From Acidimicrobiaceae bacterium (GTDB lineage Bacteria > Actinomycetota > Acidimicrobiia > Acidimicrobiales > Palsa-688): a stretch of 6,652 nucleotides of DNA. The notes under the pieces are model-generated. The model made no database searches and had not been told where the DNA came from. It worked only from the letters and a program-made list of their open reading frames with translations. The position numbers and the translations under genes are program-made. The stretch is taken from contig WQVT01000136.1 of NCBI GenBank assembly GCA_009785715.1, positions 1 through 6,652 of the forward strand, given 5' to 3'. Below, one piece after another: positions 1 through 4,995 of the stretch. Every line of letters begins with the position of its first letter. The stretch's first letter is position 1.

Positions 1-564
1 TCCACCCCGGACGGCAAGGGGTACTGGCTCGCCGCAGCGGACGGCGGGGTGTTCACCTTCGGCGACGCCGGCTTCCACGGATCGCTCGGCAACCTCAAGC
101 TCAACCAACCCATCGTCGGCATCACCCCCACACCCGACGGAGGGGGGTACTGGCTCGTCGCCGCCGACGGCGGGGTGTTCTCCTTCGGTGACGCCGGCTT
201 CCACGGATCCCTCGGGAACCTCAAGCTCAACCAACCCATCGTCGGCATCACCCCCACACCCGACGGCGGGGGGTACTGGCTCGTCGCCAGCGACGGCGGC
301 GTGTTCGCCCTCGGTGACGCCGGCTTCCACGGATCGCTCGGCAACCTCAGGCTGAACCAGCCGATCGTCGGCATGGCGCCCACCGTCGACGCCAACGGGT
401 ACCTGTTGGTCGCCGGCGACGGCGGCGTGTTCGCCCTCGGCGACGCCATGTTCCAGGGGTCCCTCGGTGGCCAGCACCTCGCCAGCCCGGTCATCGGGCT
501 GTTGCCCAACCCGAGTGGCTCTGGCTACTCGCTGATCGAGCAGAACGGCACGGCCATCAACGTG
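1..564 (+). repeat. 126-bp in-frame tandem repeats (partial copy plus four copies)
   Basis: The period is exactly 126 bp, with units at 61-186, 187-312, 313-438 and 439-564 and the end of an earlier unit at 1-60. By eye, units 1 and 2 differ at about 9 of 126 positions and share an unbroken stretch of roughly 50 bp covering NLKLNQPIVGITPTPDG. Unit 3 is more diverged, mostly in its second half, and unit 4 is strongly diverged. The gradient, with the most similar units upstream and the most decayed at the C terminus, fits repeat expansion or gene conversion inside the array. Confidence 0.9.
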
Positions 565-612
565 TCACCCCACGATTCCCCCGCCGTTCCGACCAGCCCG
601 GCGGCCGGCTAA
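1..612 (+). CDS. Tandem 42-residue repeat protein, C-terminal part (5' end outside window)
   Basis: The reading frame is open from base 1 to a TAA at 610-612, so this is the last 203 residues of a longer protein. It consists of a partial repeat (1-60) and four 42-residue repeats starting at 61, 187, 313 and 439, each opening with GDAxF(H/Q)GSLG and carrying GYWLVA.DGGVF near its end. The last copy is degenerate and runs into a short Ser/Pro/Ala tail (SPAVPTSPAAG) with no LPXTG motif, membrane segment or charged anchor. Repeats of this type are common in secreted or cell-surface proteins of Acidimicrobiia, often beside an enzymatic or adhesive domain. That domain, if present, would be upstream and out of view. 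The regular Gly/aromatic pattern suggests a beta-rich, perhaps propeller-like, fold; this is inference. An internal GTG at 49 could be mistaken for a start, but the repeat pattern continues upstream of it. The molecular function is unknown. Confidence 0.85.
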   Translation, partial: STPDGKGYWLAAADGGVFTFGDAGFHGSLGNLKLNQPIVGITPTPDGGGYWLVAADGGVFSFGDAGFHGSLGNLKLNQPIVGITPTPDGGGYWLVASDGGVFALGDAGFHGSLGNLRLNQPIVGMAPTVDANGYLLVAGDGGVFALGDAMFQGSLGGQHLASPVIGLLPNPSGSGYSLIEQNGTAINVSPHDSPAVPTSPAAG

Positions 613-737
613 GGCCGGTCTCGTCCAGCAACCCGCGACTTCGCCACCCCGCGCGTCGCCGGCTGCGCGCTGAGCGGTACGCTTCGCCAGCCGCCCGCGT
701 GCCGCCCGGGAGCCAATTCCGGCCCGGCCGCCCTTGA

Positions 738-763
738 GGGGAGCAGGGAGGGGGAGCAGGGAG
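738..763 (+). promoter_or_regulatory. Duplicated purine-rich ribosome-binding region
   Basis: The 13-mer GGGGAGCAGGGAG occurs twice back to back (738-750 and 751-763), immediately before the ATG at 765. The junction forms a strong Shine-Dalgarno-like tract, GGGAGGGGGAG (746-756), ending 8 nt before the ATG. The more distal GGGAG (759-763) is only 1 nt from the ATG and probably too close to act. This tract is the main reason for choosing the start at 765 over the in-frame ATG at 822, which has no purine tract ahead of it. I see no convincing -10/-35 pair in 613-737. Confidence 0.6.
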
Positions 764-764
764 C

Positions 765-2405
765 ATGCCGTGGTCGACCGGCTGCCGCGGTTCGTGTGGT
801 CGCCTCGCCCGGGCCACGGCGATGGCCGTGCCCCTTGCCCTGTCGACGCTCGGAATCTGGTCGATCACACTCGGCCCGGACGCCGGCGCCACCACCCCCG
901 GGATCGCCTTCCACGTCTCCGCCCCCTCCACGGCGACCGCCGGCGCCAGGATCGCCGTGGCCATCACGGCCGTCGACGCGCACGGCAACCCCGTCGCCGG
1001 CTACCAGGGCGCCCAGAGGCTCACCTTCTCCGGCCCGGCGCGCTCCCCCGATTCCACGGCGCCGAGCTATCCGCCGACGATCGCGTTCAGCGGCGGCACC
1101 GGCTACGCCACCGTCTCGTTGACCGACGCCCAGACCACCACCCTCACCGCGACCCAGGGCCCGATCACCGGTACCAGCGCCCCGATCGCCGTGAGCCCGG
1201 CCTCCGCCGCCACCCTGTACGCCAGCACCCCGCCCACGCCGACCGCCGGCGTCGCAACGGTCCTCAACGTCACGGCCACAGACGCCTACGGCAACCTCGC
1301 CACCAACTCTGACGGCACGCTCCACTTCTCGAGCAGCGCCCCCTACGCCGTGCTCCCCACCCACGGCAGCCTCACCGCCGGCATCGGCTCCGCCGGCCTG
1401 TCCCTCGAGACCTCCGGCCCGCAAACCCTCACGGTGACCGACACCGTGGAGCCCACCCTCACCGCCACCTTCAAACCCGTCCTCACCGCCACCACCCCGA
1501 CCGTCACGGTCCGCCCGGCGGCGGCGGCCACCTTCGAGCTACGCGCCCCCAACCGGGCCGTCGCCGACACCGCCACCAGGTTCACGGTCACCGCGTTCGA
1601 CGCCTTCGGCAACGTCGCCACCGGCTACGCCGGCGCCGTCCAGTTCGCGAGCAGCGACCCCTCCGCCAAGCTCCCCTCGGACGGGACCCTCACGCGTGGC
1701 GCCGGCACCTTCCCGGTCACCTTCGGAACCGCCGGCAACCAGGGGATCACGGCGACGGACCCGACGAACTCGTTGATCAACACCGCAGCCACCGTCATCG
1801 TCGGGGCCGCACCGGCGACCACCTTCCACCTCACCACGCCGGCCACCGCCACCGTCGGCGACTCGTTCGACCTCACGATCACCGCCCGGGACGCCCACGG
1901 CACGACCACCGGCTATGCGGGAGCGGTTCACGTCGCCAGCAGCGACCCCTCGGTCATGCTCCCGCCCGAGAGCGGGCTCACCCGGGGCGCCGGCACCCTT
2001 CCGGTCGTCTTCGAGACCGCCGGCCCGGAGACGCTCACCGTCACCGATCCCGCCGAACCCGCCGTCACCGCCACCACCCGGATCATGGTCAGCCCCGCAT
2101 CACCGGCGTTGTTCCAGGCCTACGCCCCCGCCTCGGTCAAGGCCGGCACGCCGACCACCATCACCGTCACGGCGCTCGACGCCTTCGGCAACGTCGCCAC
2201 CGGCTACAGCGGCACCGTCCGCCTCGCCGGCACCGACCCCTCCGCCACGCTCCCCTCCGACGCCGTCCTCACCCGTGGCACCGGGACCTTCCGGATCACC
2301 TTCAAGACCGCCGGCCCGCAGACCGTCACCGTCACGGACCCCGCCGACCCGTTGATCGCCACCGGGGCCACCATCGCCGTCGGCCAGCGAACCGCCACGC
2401 TCTAG
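765..2405 (+). CDS. Secreted multi-domain Ig-like repeat protein
   Basis: This is a complete 546-residue protein. The N terminus has a signal peptide: Arg residues at 8, 13 and 17, a hydrophobic core at about 19-37 (MAVPLALSTLGIWSITLG), and a probable cleavage after AGA at 40-42. The rest is five Ig-like repeats. The DAxGN landmark recurs at residues 71, 173, 279, 376 (as DAHGT) and 472, a spacing of 102, 106, 97 and 96. A full repeat reads roughly VTAxDAFGNVATGYxGxVxF, then SSDPSAxLPSDG, LTRGAGTFxVTF and TAGPQTLTVTDP. This resembles the Ig-like folds of invasin-type and other bacterial adhesins (Big-like superfamily); exact family membership needs a profile search. Repeats 3-5 are the most alike, while repeat 1 is the most divergent and carries a Pro/Ser-rich insertion. 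There is no catalytic domain, LPXTG motif or C-terminal membrane helix, so it is either released or held by its neighbours. It lies 152 bp after the upstream repeat gene on the same strand and may be co-transcribed with it. A structural or adhesive surface role is inference. Confidence 0.85.
   Translation: MPWSTGCRGSCGRLARATAMAVPLALSTLGIWSITLGPDAGATTPGIAFHVSAPSTATAGARIAVAITAVDAHGNPVAGYQGAQRLTFSGPARSPDSTAPSYPPTIAFSGGTGYATVSLTDAQTTTLTATQGPITGTSAPIAVSPASAATLYASTPPTPTAGVATVLNVTATDAYGNLATNSDGTLHFSSSAPYAVLPTHGSLTAGIGSAGLSLETSGPQTLTVTDTVEPTLTATFKPVLTATTPTVTVRPAAAATFELRAPNRAVADTATRFTVTAFDAFGNVATGYAGAVQFASSDPSAKLPSDGTLTRGAGTFPVTFGTAGNQGITATDPTNSLINTAATVIVGAAPATTFHLTTPATATVGDSFDLTITARDAHGTTTGYAGAVHVASSDPSVMLPPESGLTRGAGTLPVVFETAGPETLTVTDPAEPAVTATTRIMVSPASPALFQAYAPASVKAGTPTTITVTALDAFGNVATGYSGTVRLAGTDPSATLPSDAVLTRGTGTFRITFKTAGPQTVTVTDPADPLIATGATIAVGQRTATL
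900..2387 (+). repeat. Five approximately 100-residue Ig-like repeats within the secreted protein
   Basis: The repeats cover approximately residues 46-143, 145-250, 251-345, 349-442 and 445-541. Repeats 3 and 5 share an identical 30-bp run encoding DAFGNVATGY (from 1599 and from 2178), followed by closely similar sequence for SDPSAxLPSD and LTRG.GTF. This points to duplication or conversion between non-adjacent units. Repeat 4 is one residue shorter at the DAxGN loop. Confidence 0.75.
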
Positions 2406-2476
2406 CGGCCGAGGTCAGCGCAGCGCACGACACTCCGCCGGCCTACGTATCCGCGGCCGGGCAGACCCCCGGGGAG

Positions 2477-2492
2477 CGATTCCGCGGAATCG
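2477..2492. other. Perfect 16-bp palindrome
   Basis: CGATTCCGCGGAATCG is fully self-complementary and lies 72 bp after the stop of the Ig-like protein gene. As RNA it could form a short hairpin with little or no loop. No U-tract follows on either strand, so a standard intrinsic terminator is not supported. A dyad-symmetric protein-binding site is equally possible. A separate 8-bp CCCCGGGG palindrome lies just upstream (2467-2474). Confidence 0.5.
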
Positions 2493-2507
2493 GTGAGGTG
2501 CGTGGGT

Positions 2508-2689
2508 GGGTTGCCGGCGGGGTGGTGGCCGGCTTCACACTTTGTGAGTGATTCCGATACATGTGAGCGGCAACCGACGCCATTTGACCACTTCCTGCTC
2601 ACATTGCTGCAAATCGAGCACATGTGCGCGATCTGCTCACCAAGCTCTTCCAGCCACCGAACGACCGGCCACCAGCCCGCGGGGAACCC
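2508..2689. repeat. Segment bounded by 25-bp imperfect inverted repeats in the convergent intergenic region
   Basis: The left arm (2508-2532) and the reverse complement of the right arm (2665-2689) match at 22 of 25 positions; the consensus is GGGTTnCCnGCGGGnTGGTGGCCGG with one ambiguous base near the centre. The arms enclose 132 bp that are visibly less GC-rich than the genes on either side and hold more dyad symmetry. The segment sits in a 288-bp gap between two converging genes (stops at 2405 and 2694). It could be a small non-autonomous mobile element (MITE- or REP-like), two inverted copies of a dispersed repeat, or a large bidirectional termination structure. No target-site duplication is obvious at the arm edges. 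No credible gene is present inside. The arms are plain in the sequence; their nature is inference. Confidence 0.6.
2613..2632. other. 20-bp near-perfect palindrome (ATCG-A-GCACATGTGC-G-CGAT)
   Basis: The sequence is palindromic around a perfect 10-bp GCACATGTGC core (2618-2627), with one mismatched pair at 2617/2628. It lies inside the inverted-repeat-bounded segment, between two GCTCAC hexamers (2597-2602 and 2635-2640). It could be a hairpin or a binding site for a dimeric protein. Nothing in the sequence decides which. Confidence 0.45.
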
Positions 2690-2693
2690 GAGC

Positions 2694-3584
2694 TCACTCC
2701 GCCCTGGCCAGCGCCCCCGCCACCAGGGCCGTGAACCCGGCCTCCCGCACCCGGGCCTGGTCCTCCTGGTACTTGAGGACGGTGCCGAGGGTCAGCTCCA
2801 CGCTGCGCTCGTCGAGCTCCGTGCGCCCGAGCGCGGCGAGCGAGGCGGTCCAGTCGATCGTCTCGGCGACCCCCGGCGGCTTGTAGAGGTGCATCTCGCG
2901 CAGGCCCGCCACCGCGGCGGCGACCTGGCGCGCCAGGGTCTCGACGGCCTGGGGGGCCCGCCGGCGGACGATCTCGACCTCCCGCTCGAAGCCGGGGTGC
3001 TCGACCCAGTGGTAGAGGCAGCGGCGCTTCAGGGCGTCGTGGACGTCGCGGGTCCGGTTGGAGGTGAGGATGACGACCGGCGGCGTCTCGGCCCGGAGCG
3101 TCCCGATCTCGGGGATCGTGATCGTGTAGTCGGAGAGCACCTCGAGGAGGAACGCCTCGAACTCGTCGTCGGCGCGGTCGACCTCGTCGATCAACAGCAC
3201 CGGCGGCGCGCCCTCCTGGTGGTCGATCGCCGACAGCAGCGGCCGGCGGATCAGGAACCGCTCCGAGTAGATCTCCGCCTCGGCCTCCTCGGTCACCCCG
3301 CCGGCCTCGGCGGCGCGGAGGTGGAGCAGCTGGCGGGCGTAGTCCCACTCGTAGACGGCCTGGGAGATGTCGATCCCCTCGTAGCACTGCAGGCGGAGCA
3401 ACGGCCCAGCGGTCCAGGCCGCCACCACCTTCGCCAGCTCCGTCTTGCCGACCCCGGCCTCACCCTCGAGGAGCAGCGGCCGGTGCAGGGTCAGGCAGAG
3501 GAACACCGACGTGGCGAGCCCTTCGTCCGCCAGGTACCCCTGCGCGGCAAGGCCGGCGGCCACCTCGGCCACCGACCCTGGCAC
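2694..3584 (-). CDS. coxD: MoxR-family AAA+ ATPase, CoxD-like maturation factor
   Basis: This 296-residue protein is a single AAA+ module. Walker A is GEAGVGKT at residues 41-48. Walker B is VLLIDE at 129-134. Sensor 1 is in ILTSNRTRD around N176, and the paired arginines of ALKRRC at 187-188 are the probable arginine finger. A C-terminal helical lid follows. Size and layout match CoxD, the membrane-associated ATPase that in Oligotropha-type systems helps assemble the Mo-containing active site of CO dehydrogenase. General MoxR proteins act as chaperone-like ATPases with VWA-domain partners. It is the last gene of the cox operon, 56 bp after coxM. The start is GTG at 3584, with a modest AGAGGT 10 nt ahead; it gives an N terminus (VAEVAAGLAAQGYLAD) typical of the family. 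No VWA partner (CoxE) follows, because the next gene converges from the other strand. With a form II enzyme its exact client chemistry is uncertain, since no Cu-S ligand is expected. Confidence 0.88.
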   Translation of the reverse strand: MPGSVAEVAAGLAAQGYLADEGLATSVFLCLTLHRPLLLEGEAGVGKTELAKVVAAWTAGPLLRLQCYEGIDISQAVYEWDYARQLLHLRAAEAGGVTEEAEAEIYSERFLIRRPLLSAIDHQEGAPPVLLIDEVDRADDEFEAFLLEVLSDYTITIPEIGTLRAETPPVVILTSNRTRDVHDALKRRCLYHWVEHPGFEREVEIVRRRAPQAVETLARQVAAAVAGLREMHLYKPPGVAETIDWTASLAALGRTELDERSVELTLGTVLKYQEDQARVREAGFTALVAGALARAE

Positions 3585-3640
3585 CCCGCTCTTGACCTCT
3601 GACGAGGCCTCCGGTGACGGCCCGCCTGGTGACTGCTGGC

Positions 3641-4471
3641 TCAGGATGCGCCGGCTTCGGTGAGCGCCCGGCGGGTGAGGACCTCCGCCAGGTGGCGGCG
3701 GTACTCCGGGCTGGCGTTCAGGTCCGCCGGCGGATCGAGACCGTCGGAGGCGTGCGCCGCGGCGTCCGCCGCCGACGACCCGCCGGCGAGTGCCTCCTCG
3801 ACCGCCGACGCCCGCAACGGCGTGGGCCCCATGTTCACGAGCGCCACACCGTTCCCGGTTCCGTTGCCGACGACGGCGGCGACGCCGACGATGGCCCAGT
3901 CCTGGGCCCGGCGGTTGAACTTCTGGAACGACCAGCCTGCGCTCGGGACCTTCGGCACGGAGATCTCCGTGAGGACCTCGTCGGGGGCGAGCGCCGTCTC
4001 GAGGAACCCCTGGAAGAACTCGCTTGCCGGCACCTGACGGGACCCCGAGGGGCCGGTGAGGGTGAAGGTGGCGCCGAGCGCCAGGGCCACCGCCGGCAGG
4101 TCCGACGCCGGGTCGCCGTGGCTGATCGACCCGCCGATCGTGCCGCGGTGGCGGACCTGGGGGTCACCGACCTTGCTCGTGGCGTAGGGGAGGATCGGGA
4201 CCTCCCGCTTCAGCAGGTCGCTGTGCTGGACCGTGTGGTGGCGGGTCAGGGCGCCGATCTTCACCGAGTCGCCCTCCTCGCGGATGTAGGCGAGGTCGCT
4301 CAGGCGACTGATGTCGACGATCACGGACGGCGCCGCGAGCCGCAGCTTCATGAGCGGGAGCAGCGAATGGCCGCCGGCCAGCAGCTTGGCGTCGTCGCCG
4401 TGGGCCTGCAGCAGCTCGAAGACCTCGGGGAGCGAGGAGGCCCGGTGGTACTCGAAGGCGGCGGGGATCAC
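3641..4471 (-). CDS. coxM: Molybdenum hydroxylase FAD-binding medium subunit (CoxM family)
   Basis: This 276-residue flavoprotein subunit accepts electrons from the FeS subunit and passes them on to quinone or another acceptor. The two hallmark FAD motifs are present: AGGHSLLPLMKLRL at residues 32-45 and TIGGSISHGDPASDLP at 111-126. They are followed by the C-terminal CO-dehydrogenase flavoprotein domain (about 175-276), including QDWAIVGVAAVV. I chose the GTG at 4471, which overlaps the coxS stop as GTGA. It gives the family-typical beginning MIPAAFEYHR and a normal length for CoxM. The frame is open as far as an upstream start at 4705, but that would add 78 residues lying over coxS with no family resemblance. 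The gene follows coxS directly and is probably translationally coupled to it. Functional assignment is firm at the family level; the substrate is set by CoxL, not by this subunit. Confidence 0.93.
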   Translation of the reverse strand: MIPAAFEYHRASSLPEVFELLQAHGDDAKLLAGGHSLLPLMKLRLAAPSVIVDISRLSDLAYIREEGDSVKIGALTRHHTVQHSDLLKREVPILPYATSKVGDPQVRHRGTIGGSISHGDPASDLPAVALALGATFTLTGPSGSRQVPASEFFQGFLETALAPDEVLTEISVPKVPSAGWSFQKFNRRAQDWAIVGVAAVVGNGTGNGVALVNMGPTPLRASAVEEALAGGSSAADAAAHASDGLDPPADLNASPEYRRHLAEVLTRRALTEAGAS

Positions 4472-4995
4472 GACTGGCCCCCGCCGACCGTGGCGGCGAT
4501 GTGGGTACCGGGACCCGGGAGCGAGACGCCAGCGGCCGAGAGCACGGCACGCACGATGTTGTGGTAGCCGGTGCAGCGGCACAGGTTGCCCTCGAGGCCC
4601 TCTCGGACCTCGGCCTCGTTCAGGTCGGTGCCGCCGTCGGGGGTGCGGTGCTCGTCGATCAGCGAGACCGCCGCCATCACCATGCCCGGCGTGCAGTATC
4701 CGCACTGGAGCCCGTGCTCCTCGCGGAAGGCGGCCTGGACCGGGTGCAGCTCGTCACCGTGCGCCAGGCCCTCGATCGTGGTGATCGACGACCCGTCGGC
4801 CGTGGCGGCGAGGATCGTGCACGACTTGGCCGACTGCCCGTCGATCAGCACGGTGCACGCCCCGCACGAGGTGGTGTCGCAGCCGATGTTCGTCCCGGTG
4901 AGGCCCACGACGTCCCGCAGATAGTGGACGAGCAGTGTTCGGGGCTCGACGTCGTGGTCCTGGACCACGCCGTTGACGCTCATGGATACCTTCAT
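4468..4995 (-). CDS. coxS: Molybdenum hydroxylase [2Fe-2S] small subunit (CoxS family)
   Basis: This 175-residue protein carries all eight cysteine ligands. C39, C44, C47 and C59 form the plant-ferredoxin-type cluster (GCDTTSCGAC, then KSC). C98, C101, C139 and C141 form the Mo-proximal cluster in the helical domain (QCGYC and LCRCTGY). It relays electrons from the Mo site of CoxL to the FAD of CoxM. The ATG at 4995 overlaps the coxL stop as ATGA. A second in-frame ATG at 4983 has a better-spaced GAAGG, but starting there would remove the first beta-strand residues (KVS) before VNG, so the upstream start is preferred. After the last conserved helix (about residue 155) there is a Gly-rich tail of roughly 20 residues (GPGTHIAATVGGGQS), a little longer than in typical family members. 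The gene overlaps coxM by 4 bp. Confidence 0.95.
   Translation of the reverse strand: MKVSMSVNGVVQDHDVEPRTLLVHYLRDVVGLTGTNIGCDTTSCGACTVLIDGQSAKSCTILAATADGSSITTIEGLAHGDELHPVQAAFREEHGLQCGYCTPGMVMAAVSLIDEHRTPDGGTDLNEAEVREGLEGNLCRCTGYHNIVRAVLSAAGVSLPGPGTHIAATVGGGQS

Noticed and set aside
1..564. Regular 126-bp repeats as a CRISPR array
   Set aside because: The units are contiguous, keep one reading frame with no stops and have no unique spacers, so they are protein repeats.
609..1424. 271-codon - strand ORF opposite the Ig-like gene
   Set aside because: It is Gly/Arg/Ala-rich shadow sequence. The + strand frame has a signal peptide, clear repeats and a strong ribosome-binding tract.
2477..2492. 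Standard intrinsic terminator for the Ig-like gene
   Set aside because: The stem is short, has almost no loop and is followed by GGTGAGGTG, not a T-tract, so I kept it only as a palindrome.
2402..2623. 73-codon - strand ORF with several Cys residues in the intergenic region
   Set aside because: There is no ribosome-binding tract before its ATG, it runs through one arm of the inverted repeat, and it overlaps the 3' end of the Ig-like gene. I recognise no domain in it. It could be a fragment of a repeat-derived ORF.
2493..3602. Long + strand ORF of 369 codons opposite the ATPase
   Set aside because: It is antisense to a gene with complete AAA+ motifs. Its sequence is the low-complexity Arg/Gly/Leu pattern typical of high-GC frame shadows.
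4472..4705. Upstream extension of coxM to a start at 4705
   Set aside because: The 78 added residues lie over coxS, are Arg/Pro/Gly-rich like a frame shadow, and have no family resemblance. The GTG at 4471 gives the typical CoxM N terminus and a GTGA overlap.
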